A DNA stretch of 64,000 nucleotides. It comes from Rubrivivax sp. Lineage in GTDB: Bacteria; Pseudomonadota; Gammaproteobacteria; Burkholderiales; Burkholderiaceae_C. The stretch is taken from assembly GCA_016719535.1 (NCBI GenBank), contig JADJYX010000001.1, positions 682,001 to 746,000 of the forward strand, given 5' to 3'. The notes beneath the pieces were generated by a model, which did no database searches, was not told the DNA's origin, and was given only the letters and a program-made list of their open reading frames with translations. A program made the translations under genes and the position numbers. Positions 16,905-26,998 of this stretch are shown piece after piece; within the stretch, counting starts at the first letter, position 1, and every line of letters starts with the position of its first letter.

Positions 16905-19022
16905 ATGGCGATCTCCACCTCCGGCGTCGACCTCAAGGCCCGGTCGCGCGTGCTGCGCGACACGGTCGAACTGCTGTCGTCGATGCGCTTCGCCATCTCG
17001 CTGCTGACGCTGATCTGCATCGCCTCGGTGATCGGCACCGTGGTCAAGCAGAACGAGCCCTACAACAACTACGTCAACCAGTTCGGCCCCTTCTGGGCGG
17101 AGGTGTTCGAGTCGGCGCACCTGTATGCGGTCTACAGCGCGCCCTGGTTTCTGGTCATCCTGGCCTTCCTGGTCATCAGCACCAGCCTGTGCATCGCGCG
17201 CAATGCGCCCAAGATCGTCGTCGACCTGCGCGCCTACAAGGAACATGTGCGCGAGCAGTCGCTGCAGGCCTTCCATCACAAGGGCGAGGCCACGCTGGCC
17301 GGCGACGGCGCCGCCCATCTGGCGCGCGTGAGCGCGCTGCTGGCCGGCGGCGGCTGGAAGGCGCGCGCGCAGGTGCGCGAACACGGCACCATGGTGGCGG
17401 CGCGCAAGGGCACCAGCAACAAGATCGGCTACCTGGCCGCGCACTCGGCGATCGTGCTGATCTGCCTGGGCGGCCTGCTCGACGGCGACCTCATCGTGCG
17501 CGCGCAGATGGCCTGGCAGGGCAAGACGCCCTACGCGGGCAGCGGCATGGTCGCCGACGTATCGGCGCGGCACCGGCTGTCGGCCGCCAACCCGACCTTC
17601 CGGGCCAACCTGTTCGTGCCCGAAGGTGCGCGCGCCGGGGTGGCGGTGCTCAACATGGCCGACGGCGTGGTGCTGCAGGACCTGCCCTTCGACGTCGAGC
17701 TGAAGAAGTTCATCGTCGAGTACTACGCCACCGGCATGCCCAAGCTGTTTGCCAGCGAGATCGTCATCCACGACCGCGAAACCGGCCAGGCGATCCCCCG
17801 CACCGTGAAGGTCAACGAACCGGCCTTCCACCGCGGCATCGCCATCTACCAGAGCAGCTTCGACGACGGCGGCTCGCAGCTGAAGCTGCGCGGCCTGCCG
17901 CTGGCGCCGGGCCAGCCGGTCGAGATCCAGGGCACCGTGGGCGGCAGCACCGAGCTGACCACGGCGGCCAGGGACCAGAAGCTCACGCTCGAATTCGGTG
18001 CGCTGCGCGTCATCAATGTCGAGAACATGAGCGCCCCGCCGCAGCCCGGCGCCACCGACGTGCGTGCGGTCGATCTCGTCGGCTCGATCGAAGGCCGCCT
18101 CGGCAATGCCACCAAGGTGGTCGACAAGAAGGCCTTGCGCAACGTCGGCCCGTCGATCAACTACAAGCTGCGCGACGCCAGCGGCCAGGCGCGCGAATTC
18201 CACAACTACATGCTGCCGATGGAACTCGACGGCCAGCGCATCTTCCTGCTCGGCCTGCGCGACACGCCGCAGGAGGCCTTCCGCTACCTGCGCGTGCCCG
18301 CCGACGAGCAGGACCAGCTCGACGGCTGGGTGCGGCTGCGCCAGGCGCTGATGGACCCCGACCTGCGCGAGAAGGCCGCGCGCCGCTACGCCACCCAGTC
18401 CGCGCCAGCCGACAAGCCGGAGCTGGCAGAGCAGCTGCTGCTGACGGCCCGGCGTGCGCTCGGCCTGTTTGCCGGCACCGAGGGCGGCACCGATGGCCAG
18501 CCACCGGCCGGCGGCCTGCCCGGGCTGTCGCAGTTCATCGAGCACAGCGTGCCGCCGGCCGACCGCGAGCGCATTGCCGAGGTGCTGCTGCGCATCCTCA
18601 ACGGCACGCTGTTCGAGCTGGCCAACCTGTCGCGCGAGCAGGCCGGCCTGGCGAAGATGCCGCTGGGCGACGCCACCGAGGCCTTCATGACGCAGGCCGT
18701 GCTGTCGCTGTCGGACAGCTTCCTCTACCCGGCGCCGCTGGTCTTCCAGCTGGCCGACTTCAAGCAGGTGCAGGCCAGCGTCTTCCAGGTCGCGCGCGCC
18801 CCGGGCAAGAACCTCGTCTACCTGGGCGCGGTGCTGCTGATCGTCGGCGTCTTCATGATGCTCTATGTCCGGGAACGCCGGCTGTGGATCTGGCTCCAAC
18901 CCGACTCCACGGACACCACCCGCACCCGCGTGGTGACGGCGCTGTCGACGACGCGCCGCACGCTCGACGCCGACGCCGAATTCGAAACCCTCAAGACCGC
19001 CTTGCTGCAGGACGCCCGATGA
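16905..19022 (+). CDS. resB: Cytochrome c biogenesis protein ResB
   Basis: 705 residues. Three N-terminal membrane segments (FAISLLTLICIASVIGTVVKQ, the YSAPWFLVILAFLVISTSLC region, and KIGYLAAHSAIVLICLGGLL) are followed by a large periplasmic domain. A final membrane helix (LVYLGAVLLIVGVFMMLYV) precedes a basic cytoplasmic tail. This is the ResB/Ccs1 topology of system II, which with CcsA delivers and attaches heme to apocytochrome c. The next gene overlaps by ATGA. Cytochrome c4 lies immediately upstream and is a natural client. Confidence 0.93.
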   Translation: MAISTSGVDLKARSRVLRDTVELLSSMRFAISLLTLICIASVIGTVVKQNEPYNNYVNQFGPFWAEVFESAHLYAVYSAPWFLVILAFLVISTSLCIARNAPKIVVDLRAYKEHVREQSLQAFHHKGEATLAGDGAAHLARVSALLAGGGWKARAQVREHGTMVAARKGTSNKIGYLAAHSAIVLICLGGLLDGDLIVRAQMAWQGKTPYAGSGMVADVSARHRLSAANPTFRANLFVPEGARAGVAVLNMADGVVLQDLPFDVELKKFIVEYYATGMPKLFASEIVIHDRETGQAIPRTVKVNEPAFHRGIAIYQSSFDDGGSQLKLRGLPLAPGQPVEIQGTVGGSTELTTAARDQKLTLEFGALRVINVENMSAPPQPGATDVRAVDLVGSIEGRLGNATKVVDKKALRNVGPSINYKLRDASGQAREFHNYMLPMELDGQRIFLLGLRDTPQEAFRYLRVPADEQDQLDGWVRLRQALMDPDLREKAARRYATQSAPADKPELAEQLLLTARRALGLFAGTEGGTDGQPPAGGLPGLSQFIEHSVPPADRERIAEVLLRILNGTLFELANLSREQAGLAKMPLGDATEAFMTQAVLSLSDSFLYPAPLVFQLADFKQVQASVFQVARAPGKNLVYLGAVLLIVGVFMMLYVRERRLWIWLQPDSTDTTRTRVVTALSTTRRTLDADAEFETLKTALLQDAR

Positions 19023-20389
19023 ACAGCCCCGCCTCGTCGACCGCCCCCGTCCAGACGCTCACGCTCGGCCGCCCCGGCCTGCTGGCCCGCCGCAGCGCCT
19101 ATGACTGGATCTTCGCCTTGCTGCTGGTGCTGGGTGCCGGCTACGCCTTCCGCCGCTACGGCGCGTCGATGGACGTCTACGAGACCTGGATCCTCGCCGG
19201 CAGCGTGCCCGCGCTGTGGGCGCTGGGCTGGTTCTGGCGGCCGCTGCGCACGCTGACGATCGGCGTCGGCGCCGCCACGCTGATCGCCATCGCGCTGTAC
19301 AGCCGCCAGACCGACGGCTTCGGCGCCGACCTGGCCGCTGGCGACCAGGTCTTCCTGCTCAAATATTTCCTCTCCAGCCAGAGCGCCATCCTGTGGATGA
19401 GCGTGCTCTTCTTCATGAGCACGGTGTTCTACTGGATCGGCTTCTTCGCCAAGGCCGGGCCCGACGGTGACAACACGGCGCACAAGCTCGGCTCGCACAT
19501 CACCTGGGCGGGCGTGGTGATGGCGCTTGTCGGCACGCTGGTGCGCTGGTTCGAAAGCCACCAGATCGCGCCCGATATCGGCCACATCCCGGTCAGCAAC
19601 CTCTACGAGGTATTCGTGCTGTTCGCGTGGATGACGGCGCTGTTCTACCTCTATTTCGAGCAGCACTACCGCACGCGCGCGCTCGGCGCCTTCGTCATGC
19701 TGATCGTCAGCGCGGCGGTCGGCTTCCTGCTCTGGTATTCGGTGGCGCGCGACGCGCACGAGATCCAGCCGCTGGTGCCGGCGCTGCAGAGCTGGTGGAT
19801 GAAGCTGCACGTGCCGGCCAATTTCATCGGCTACGGCACCTTCGCGCTGGCGGCGATGGTGGCCTTTGCCTATCTGGTCAAGCGTCAGGCCGCCGAGCAG
19901 CGCTGGTGGAAGCTGGCACCGCTGTGGGCACTGGGCGTGGTGCTGTGTTTCGAGCCCTTCGTCTTCCGCAAGGACGCCAGCGGGTCCAGCATCTACTGGG
20001 CGCTGTATTTCGGCGCCAGCGCTTTCGCGGTGGGCGGCATCCTGGCGGCGCGCAAGCGCATCGCCGAGCGGCTGCCCTCGTTCGAGCTGCTCGACGACGT
20101 GATGTACAAGGCGATCGCGGTCGGCTTCGCCTTCTTCACCATCGCCACCATCCTCGGCGCCTTCTGGGCTGCCGAGGCCTGGGGTGGCTACTGGAGCTGG
20201 GATCCGAAGGAGACCTGGGCGCTGATCGTCTGGCTGAACTATGCCGCCTGGCTGCACATGCGCCTGATGAAGGGCCTGCGCGGCGCGGTATCGGCGTGGT
20301 GGGCGCTGGTGGGCCTGGCGGTGACGACGTTTGCCTTCATCGGTGTCAACATGTTCCTGTCGGGCCTGCATTCCTACGGCAACCTGTAA
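19019..20389 (+). CDS. ccsA: Cytochrome c biogenesis protein CcsA (heme-handling WWD protein)
   Basis: 456 residues, polytopic. The tryptophan-rich heme-binding WWD motif AEAWGGYWSWDPKETWAL is present, with flanking His residues (MKLHVPANF and SGLHSYGN) that ligate heme. It partners ResB as the heme channel and cytochrome c synthetase of system II. ATG 19019 overlaps the resB stop (ATGA). Databases often name this protein CcsB in Proteobacteria; function is the same. Confidence 0.93.
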   Translation: MNSPASSTAPVQTLTLGRPGLLARRSAYDWIFALLLVLGAGYAFRRYGASMDVYETWILAGSVPALWALGWFWRPLRTLTIGVGAATLIAIALYSRQTDGFGADLAAGDQVFLLKYFLSSQSAILWMSVLFFMSTVFYWIGFFAKAGPDGDNTAHKLGSHITWAGVVMALVGTLVRWFESHQIAPDIGHIPVSNLYEVFVLFAWMTALFYLYFEQHYRTRALGAFVMLIVSAAVGFLLWYSVARDAHEIQPLVPALQSWWMKLHVPANFIGYGTFALAAMVAFAYLVKRQAAEQRWWKLAPLWALGVVLCFEPFVFRKDASGSSIYWALYFGASAFAVGGILAARKRIAERLPSFELLDDVMYKAIAVGFAFFTIATILGAFWAAEAWGGYWSWDPKETWALIVWLNYAAWLHMRLMKGLRGAVSAWWALVGLAVTTFAFIGVNMFLSGLHSYGNL

Positions 20390-20440
20390 CCGCAGTACGG
20401 CCATCGGCGACCTGCCAGGGCGCCCCCAACAGGAATTTCC

Positions 20441-21427
<987 letters not shown>

Positions 21428-21437
21428 CCCGCCTGCC

Positions 21438-22058
21438 TTGAACCGGCTGCTGCAGTCCGCGGCGACCAAGCCGCTGCTGTTCGTGGCCGCGCTGGTGCCC
21501 TTGGCCCACCTGCTGTGGGGCGCCATCGCCAATACGCTGGGCGCCAACCCGGCCGAGGCACTGATCCGCGGCACCGGCGACTGGACGCTGCGCTTGCTGT
21601 GCCTGACGCTGGCGGTGACGCCGCTGCGCCAGGCCACCGGCTGGCATGCGCTGGCCCGGCTGCGCCGCATGCTGGGCCTGTTTGCCTTCTTCTACGGCGT
21701 GCTGCACTTCCTGTGCTTCGCCTGGCTGGACATGGGGCTGGACCTGGGCGCGATCCTGAAGGACATCGTCAAGCGCCCCTTCATCCTGGTGGGCACGGCA
21801 GCGCTGCTGCTGATGCTGCCGCTGGCGGCCACCTCGTTCAACCGCGCGATCAAGGCGCTGGGCGCGGCGCGCTGGCAGGCGCTGCATCGAACCATCTACG
21901 CGATCGCGCTGCTGGGCCTGCTGCACTTCTTCTGGATGCGCGCCGGCAAGAACGACTTTGCCGAATGGTCGGTCTATGCGGTCATCGTCGCCGGGCTGCT
22001 GGGCTGGCGGCTGCGCACGCGCTGGCGCCGCCGGGGCCTGACCCCGGGTAAGCCATGA
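21438..22058 (+). CDS. msrQ: MsrQ, heme b membrane subunit of the MsrPQ system
   Basis: 206 residues with six hydrophobic segments. Conserved heme-ligand histidines lie in GVLHFLCFAWLD, LHRTIYAIALL and LLHFFWMRAGK. MsrQ accepts electrons from the quinone pool and passes them to periplasmic MsrP. It starts 10 bases after the msrP stop with a TTG-initiated frame (LNRLLQSAATK) in the given reading; the exact start is therefore non-ATG. The C-terminus is basic. Confidence 0.92.
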   Translation: MNRLLQSAATKPLLFVAALVPLAHLLWGAIANTLGANPAEALIRGTGDWTLRLLCLTLAVTPLRQATGWHALARLRRMLGLFAFFYGVLHFLCFAWLDMGLDLGAILKDIVKRPFILVGTAALLLMLPLAATSFNRAIKALGAARWQALHRTIYAIALLGLLHFFWMRAGKNDFAEWSVYAVIVAGLLGWRLRTRWRRRGLTPGKP

Positions 22059-22072
22059 CGCGGCGTTTTCCG

Positions 22073-22082
22073 ACCGATCGGT
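22073..22082. promoter_or_regulatory. ACCGATCGGT palindrome upstream of the TRAP operon
   Basis: A perfect 10-base palindrome in TTTTCCGACCGATCGGTAAC lies 78 bases before the start of the TRAP binding-protein gene. The ACCGnnCGGT form is typical of TetR-family operators. No TetR gene is in this window, so the regulator would be encoded elsewhere. Confidence 0.4.
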
Positions 22083-22160
22083 AACATAAATCCAGGACGC
22101 GCTGCCCTTTGCGTGGCTGTCCGTGCACGTCTCGCAACCGCCACCCGAAAGCATCCGACC

Positions 22161-23171
22161 ATGCCCAGCTTCAAGCCCCTTGCCGCTGCCGCCCTGCTGG
22201 CCTTTGCCGGCACCGCTTCTGCCCAGATCACGCTGACGATGTCGTCGTGGGTACCGCCGGCGCACCTGCTGACGCGTGCGCAGTCCGACTGGTGCAACGA
22301 GGTCAGCAAGGCCGTGGCCGGCCGCATCAAGTGCAACCTGCTGCCCAAGCCGGTGACGCCGGCGCCCGGCACCTTCGATGCCGTGCGCGACGGGCTCGTC
22401 GACCTGTCGTTCAGCGTGCATGGCTATACGCCCGGCCGCTATGTGATGGGCAAGATGGCCGAGCTGCCCTTCCTGGGCGATTCGGCGGTGGCCACCAGCG
22501 TGGCCTACCAGCGCATCTACGAGAAGCACATGGCCTCGTTCAACGAGCACAAGGGCATGAAGGTCATCACCGTCTTCACCCACGGCCCGGGCATCATCTT
22601 CAACACCAAGAAGCCGGTCACCTCGCTGGCCGACCTGCAGGGCCTGAAATTCCGCGTCGGCGGCGGCATGGTCAACGAAGTCGGCAAGGCGCTGGGCGTC
22701 AACATGACGCTCAAGCCGGCCAACGAGTCCTACGAGATGCTGTCCTCCGGCGTCGTCGACGGCACCTGGTTCCCCGACGAATCGGTGGTCTCCTTCAAGC
22801 TCGACAAGCTGATCAAGCACCGCACCGCCGTGCCGGGCGGCCTCTACAACACCAGCTTCGCGCTGGTCATGAACGAGGCCACCTGGAACAAGATCGCCAA
22901 GGCCGACCAGGACGTGATCACCAAGATGTCCGGCGAATGGGCGGCCCGCTTCCTCGGCAAATACTGGGACGAGACCGACGCTGCAAGCCGCGAGGTGCAG
23001 AAGGCCGCCGGCGTGCAGAGCGTCACCGCCGATGCCAGGTTCGTGGCCGAGTTCAAGGCCAAGACGGCAGCGCTGGAGGAGGCCTGGATCAAGGAAGCCG
23101 AAGGCAAGGGCCTGAAGAATGCGAAGGCGGTGCTCGACGAGTTCCGCGCCGAGATCGCCAAGGTCAAGTGA
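22161..23171 (+). CDS. TRAP transporter substrate-binding protein (DctP family)
   Basis: 336 residues with a clear signal peptide ending at TASAQ. The DctP fold is recognisable from ITLTMSSWVPPAHLLTRAQSDW at the mature N-terminus, LQGLKFRVGGGMVNEVGKALG (the segment with the carboxylate-binding Arg) and a later YNTSFALVMNEATWNKI. It binds an organic acid in the periplasm for the permease encoded next. ATG 22161 was chosen because an upstream start would put 16 polar residues ahead of the signal. A GC-rich hairpin separates it from the permease genes. Confidence 0.92.
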   Translation: MPSFKPLAAAALLAFAGTASAQITLTMSSWVPPAHLLTRAQSDWCNEVSKAVAGRIKCNLLPKPVTPAPGTFDAVRDGLVDLSFSVHGYTPGRYVMGKMAELPFLGDSAVATSVAYQRIYEKHMASFNEHKGMKVITVFTHGPGIIFNTKKPVTSLADLQGLKFRVGGGMVNEVGKALGVNMTLKPANESYEMLSSGVVDGTWFPDESVVSFKLDKLIKHRTAVPGGLYNTSFALVMNEATWNKIAKADQDVITKMSGEWAARFLGKYWDETDAASREVQKAAGVQSVTADARFVAEFKAKTAALEEAWIKEAEGKGLKNAKAVLDEFRAEIAKVK

Positions 23172-23205
23172 TCACCTGAGCGCAGGGCTATCACCTGCCA
23201 TCCGC

Positions 23206-23240
23206 CCGGCCGGCCTGGCCTCCGCCGCGGGGCCGGCCGG
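23206..23240 (+). other. GC-rich stem-loop between TRAP binding protein and permease genes
   Basis: CCGGCCGGCC (23206-23215) and GGCCGGCCGG (23231-23240) are a perfect 10-base inverted repeat around a 15-base loop. The hairpin lies 34 bases after the binding-protein stop and has no T-run. It probably protects the upstream mRNA so that binding protein is made in excess over permease, as known for other binding-protein operons. Confidence 0.55.
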
Positions 23241-23276
23241 CCTTGTCGCGTGAAGGGGCGCTCACGCCACGAGACC

Positions 23277-23750
23277 ATGAAACGACTCTCCTCGCTGCTC
23301 ACCGGGGTGTCGGCCGTCGCGCTGTTCGCGATGATGGTGCTGACCTTCGCCGATGTCTTCGCGCGCAAATTCCTGCCCAACTCCATCACCGGCGCGGTCG
23401 AGCTGACCGAGCTGATGATGATGGTGATGATCTATTTCGCGCTGCCGCTGGCCTCGATCGCCGGCGAGCACATCGTCTTCGACCTGCTCGACCGCGTGGT
23501 GCCGCAGGCCGTGCTGCGCTGGCAGCACCGCCTCTCGCATGCGCTGACGGCGCTGATCTTCGGCGGCGCCGCCTGGCTGGTGTGGTCGCGCGCGATGCGC
23601 ACGCTGGCGCAGGGTGACCAGACCTCGGCGCTGGAGATCAAGATCGCGCCCTACCAGTACATGGCGGCGGTGATGCTGGCGCTGACGGCGCTGATGCATG
23701 CCTGGCTGGCCTGGAGGGCGGTCGCGGGCCTGAAGGAGCCCGCGGCATGA
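23277..23750 (+). CDS. TRAP transporter small permease subunit (DctQ family)
   Basis: 157 residues with four hydrophobic segments. The family pattern is visible in MVLTFADVFARKFLPNSITGAVELTELMM and the VFDLLDRVVP loop. It pairs with the large permease to use a Na+ gradient for uptake. ATG 23277 (MKRLSSLL) directly precedes the first membrane segment. The stop overlaps the next start as ATGA. Confidence 0.9.
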   Translation: MKRLSSLLTGVSAVALFAMMVLTFADVFARKFLPNSITGAVELTELMMMVMIYFALPLASIAGEHIVFDLLDRVVPQAVLRWQHRLSHALTALIFGGAAWLVWSRAMRTLAQGDQTSALEIKIAPYQYMAAVMLALTALMHAWLAWRAVAGLKEPAA

Positions 23751-25039
23751 TCGAGGGCCTGCTCGGCTTCGCGGCCATGTTCGTGCTGATGGCGCTGCGC
23801 GTGCCCATCGCGGTGGCCATGGGCATCGTCGGTTTCGTCGGCCTGGGGCTGGTGCGTTCCTGGCCAGCGGCCATCTCGTCGACGGCCGGTGAATTCACCG
23901 GCATCGGCAGCTATACGCTGTCGGTGGTGCCCCTCTTCGTGCTGATGGGCAATTTCGTCACCCGCGCCGGCATGTCGCGCGAGCTCTACCACGCCGCCTA
24001 CACGCTGATCGGCCACAAGCGCGGCGGGCTGGCGATGTCGACCATCGCCGCCTGCGCCGGCTTCGGCGCCATCTGCGGCTCGTCGATCGCCACCACGGCC
24101 ACGATGTCGCGCGTGGCGCTGCCGGAGATGCTGCGCTTCAACTATTCGCCGGCCTTCGCCGCCGGCACCGTGTGCGCCGGCGCCACGCTGGGCATCCTGA
24201 TCCCGCCGTCGGTGATCATGGTCATCTACGGCATCATGACCGAGCAGAGCATCGGTGCGCTGTTCGCGGCCGGTGTCATTCCCGGGCTGGTGGCCACCGG
24301 CTTCTACCTGCTGGCTTCGGTGTGGGTCACGCACCGCCACCCCGACTGGGGCCCGCCGGGCGAGCGCAGCAGCTGGGCCGAACGCTTCGCGGCGCTCAAG
24401 CAGATCTGGGGCGTGCTGCTGCTGTTCGCGCTGGTGATGGGCGGCATGTACGGCGGCTTCTTCACGCCGACCGAGGCGGCCGGCGTCGGCGCCATGGGCG
24501 GCTTCCTCTTCGCGCTGGCGCGCCGGGCCTTGAACGTCAAGGCCACCGTGCAGGTGCTGTCGGAATCGGCACGCACCTCGGCGATGCTGTTCACCATCGT
24601 CATCGGTGCCTCGCTGTTCGCCAACTTCCTGAATTTCACCGACATGCCCGATGCGCTGAAGACGCTGGTCACCAGCCTCGACGTGCCGCCGCTGGCGGTG
24701 ATCTTCGTCATCTGCCTGGTCTACGTGATCCTCGGCACGGCGATGGAGAGCCTGTCGATGATGCTGCTGACGGTGCCGATCTTCTTCCCGCTGGTCACGG
24801 CGCTGGGCTTCGACCCCGTGTGGTTCGGCATCATCGTCGTCTGCGTGATCGAGATCAGCCTGATCACGCCGCCCGTGGGCATGAACATCTTCGTGCTGTC
24901 GAGCATGATGCCCAGCCTGCCCACCAGCACCATCTGGCGCGGCGTCACGCCGTTCATCGTCGCCGACATCGCGCGCATGACGGTGCTGATCCTGTTCCCC
25001 GCGCTCTCGCTCTTCCTGCCCCGGTGGCTGGGGCTGTAG
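23747..25039 (+). CDS. TRAP transporter large permease subunit (DctM family)
   Basis: 430 residues, about twelve membrane segments. It has the typical DctM segments GFGAICGSSIATTATMSRVALPEM and GATLGILIPPSVIMVIYGIMTEQSIGALF, plus FFTPTEAAGVGAMG in the second half. It forms the translocation path of the TRAP system. Coupled to the small subunit by ATGA. The substrate is not evident from sequence, but the adjoining genes do not point to the aromatic operon downstream. Confidence 0.94.
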   Translation: MIEGLLGFAAMFVLMALRVPIAVAMGIVGFVGLGLVRSWPAAISSTAGEFTGIGSYTLSVVPLFVLMGNFVTRAGMSRELYHAAYTLIGHKRGGLAMSTIAACAGFGAICGSSIATTATMSRVALPEMLRFNYSPAFAAGTVCAGATLGILIPPSVIMVIYGIMTEQSIGALFAAGVIPGLVATGFYLLASVWVTHRHPDWGPPGERSSWAERFAALKQIWGVLLLFALVMGGMYGGFFTPTEAAGVGAMGGFLFALARRALNVKATVQVLSESARTSAMLFTIVIGASLFANFLNFTDMPDALKTLVTSLDVPPLAVIFVICLVYVILGTAMESLSMMLLTVPIFFPLVTALGFDPVWFGIIVVCVIEISLITPPVGMNIFVLSSMMPSLPTSTIWRGVTPFIVADIARMTVLILFPALSLFLPRWLGL

Positions 25040-25044
25040 ACGCC

Positions 25045-25734
25045 ATGGCCACCCCGCTGCGAATGATCTCCTCGATGGCCACGCGCGCGCTGCTGGCCGA
25101 TCTGGCTGCGGCCTGGGCTGCCGTCGGGCCCGACCAGCCGCTGCAGGTCGAATCGGTCGGCGGCGTCGACGCCGCCAGGCGTGTCGCCGCCGGTGAGGCC
25201 TTCGACGCCGTCGTGCTGGCCTCGGATGCCATCGACAAGCTGATCGCCGGTGGCCACGTTGCCGGTGCCCGTGTCGACCTCGTGCGCTCGGGCGTGGCCG
25301 TGGCCGTGCGGGCCGGCGCGCCCGCGCCCGACCTCGGCAGCGAAGACGCGGTGCGACAGGCGGTGCGCGCGGCGCGCAGCCTGGGCTATTCCACCGGGCC
25401 CAGCGGCACCCGGCTGCTGAAGCTCTTCGAACGTTGGGGGCTGAGCGCGGAACTGCAGCCGAAACTGGTGCAGGCGCCGGCCGGCGTGCCGGTGGGCCGG
25501 CTGGTGGCCGACGGCCAGGTGGCGCTCGGCTTCCAGCAGCTGAGCGAGCTGACGGGCCTGCCGGGCATCACCGTCGCCGGCCCGCTGCCGCCGGCGATCC
25601 AGATCACCACCACCTTCTGCGGCGGCGTCGCCGCCACCAGCACGCAGCCGGAGGCGGTGCAGGCGCTGCTGGCCTGGATGGCCTCGCCGGCCACCGCTGC
25701 CATCAAACAACGCCACGGCATGGAGCCCGCGTGA
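25045..25734 (+). CDS. ModA-like substrate-binding-fold protein without signal peptide
   Basis: 229 residues. The chain reads like a type 2 periplasmic binding protein of the molybdate (ModA) group: MISSMATRALLADLAAAW, the segment VAAGEAFDAVVLASDAIDKLIAGG, the RSGVAVAVRAGAP hinge strand, and VADGQVALGFQQLSELTGLPG. However, there is no N-terminal signal peptide, so as annotated it would stay in the cytoplasm. Starts 5 bases after the large permease stop and shares a TGATG junction with the next gene. Ligand unknown; a cytosolic ligand sensor or carrier is possible. Confidence 0.75.
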   Translation: MATPLRMISSMATRALLADLAAAWAAVGPDQPLQVESVGGVDAARRVAAGEAFDAVVLASDAIDKLIAGGHVAGARVDLVRSGVAVAVRAGAPAPDLGSEDAVRQAVRAARSLGYSTGPSGTRLLKLFERWGLSAELQPKLVQAPAGVPVGRLVADGQVALGFQQLSELTGLPGITVAGPLPPAIQITTTFCGGVAATSTQPEAVQALLAWMASPATAAIKQRHGMEPA

Positions 25735-26744
25735 TGAGCATCCCCCGCATCCGCCTGGGCTCGACCGGGCTCGTCGTCTCCCGCCTGGCCCTGGGCACGA
25801 TGACTTTCGGGCTGCAGACCGACGAGCAGACCTCGCGCCGCATCCTCGACAAGGCGCTGGATGCCGGCGTCGACTTCATCGACACCGCCGACGTCTACCC
25901 GCTGGGTGGCACGCTGGATACCGTGGGCAACACCGAGGCCATCATCGGCCGCTGGCTGCAGGCCGGCGGGCCGCAGCGGCGCCGGTCCATCGTGCTGGCC
26001 ACCAAGGCGGTGGGCAGGATGGGACCGCACCCCTGGGACCAGGGCGCGTCGCGCAAGCACCTGCTGGCGGCCATCGACGCCTCGCTGGCACGGCTGCGCA
26101 CCGACCATGTCGACCTCTACCAGCTGCACCACGACGACCGCAGCACGCCGCTGGACGAGATGCTGGAGGCGCTGGATGCGATCGTGAAGAGCGGCCGCGC
26201 GCGTTATGTCGGCGCCTCCAACTTTCTGGCCTGGCGGCTGGCGCGCCTGATCGGCCGCGCCGAGCTGCTGCGGCTGGTGAGGCCGGTGGCCGTGCAGCCG
26301 CGCTACAGCCTGCTGTTCCGCGAGATCGAGCGTGAGCTGCTGCCGCTGGCCGAATCCGAAGGCCTGGGCGTGATCCCCTACAACCCGCTGGCCGGCGGCC
26401 TGCTGACGGCCAAATACCGCGTCGGCGACGCGCCGCCCGACGGCACGCGCTTCACGCTCGGCACCGCCGGCGGCATGTACCAGGACCGCTACTGGAACGA
26501 ACGCTGCTTCGCCGCCGTCGGCCAGCTGCAGGCGCTGGCCGACGAAGCCGGCCTGCCGCTGGCCACGCTGGCCGTGGCCTGGGTGATGGCGCAGCCGGCG
26601 GTCACCGCGCCCATCCTGGGGGCCAGCCGGCCCGAGCAGCTCGACGCCACCCTCGCCGCCGCCGGCGTCACGCTCGACGCGGCGCTGCTGGCGCGGCTGG
26701 GCGAGCTGACGGCCGAATTCCGCAAGGGCGACGCGCCGCGCTGA
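25734..26744 (+). CDS. Aldo/keto reductase
   Basis: 336 residues. The (beta/alpha)8 AKR tetrad is Asp50, Tyr55, Lys91 and His132 (FIDTADVY, ATKAVG, YQLHHDD). NADPH-binding residues lie in the late segment PILGASRPEQLDATL. It resembles the AKR group related to YajO/Tas and to voltage-gated K channel beta subunits. The start overlaps the ModA-like gene (TGATG), so it belongs to the TRAP operon and may act on the imported compound. Confidence 0.9.
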   Translation: MSIPRIRLGSTGLVVSRLALGTMTFGLQTDEQTSRRILDKALDAGVDFIDTADVYPLGGTLDTVGNTEAIIGRWLQAGGPQRRRSIVLATKAVGRMGPHPWDQGASRKHLLAAIDASLARLRTDHVDLYQLHHDDRSTPLDEMLEALDAIVKSGRARYVGASNFLAWRLARLIGRAELLRLVRPVAVQPRYSLLFREIERELLPLAESEGLGVIPYNPLAGGLLTAKYRVGDAPPDGTRFTLGTAGGMYQDRYWNERCFAAVGQLQALADEAGLPLATLAVAWVMAQPAVTAPILGASRPEQLDATLAAAGVTLDAALLARLGELTAEFRKGDAPR

Positions 26745-26949
26745 GCGCGCCGGTCCAGCGCACGAAGGAGCAGCGCCGGCAGCCGACGCCGGCCGCAGCC
26801 TGCCGGCGCAACCGCGGGACCGGGCACCGCCGCCGACCCGGCACCGACGCACCATCCCTGGCCACCCTCTCGATATCCCGGGGGTGCGGCGCCGCGGTTT
26901 GTGATCCAGCGCAAAGACAGCGCCGTGCCGACGGTGAATTCTGTCGCCA

Positions 26950-26964
26950 TGCATACAGTACACA
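26950..26964. promoter_or_regulatory. Candidate GntR/FCD operator upstream of the iaa-type operon
   Basis: TGCATAC-A-GTACACA is an imperfect dyad (5 of 7 pairs) located 34 bases before the regulator gene, within the AT-richest part of a 254-base gap that otherwise shows no gene. The VanR/FadR-like GTAyAC cores fit FCD regulators in general terms. It may overlap the -10 region of the operon promoter. Confidence 0.4.
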
Positions 26965-26998
26965 AGCGAGCGGCCGGCACCCCCGATGCGGCGCCGCC

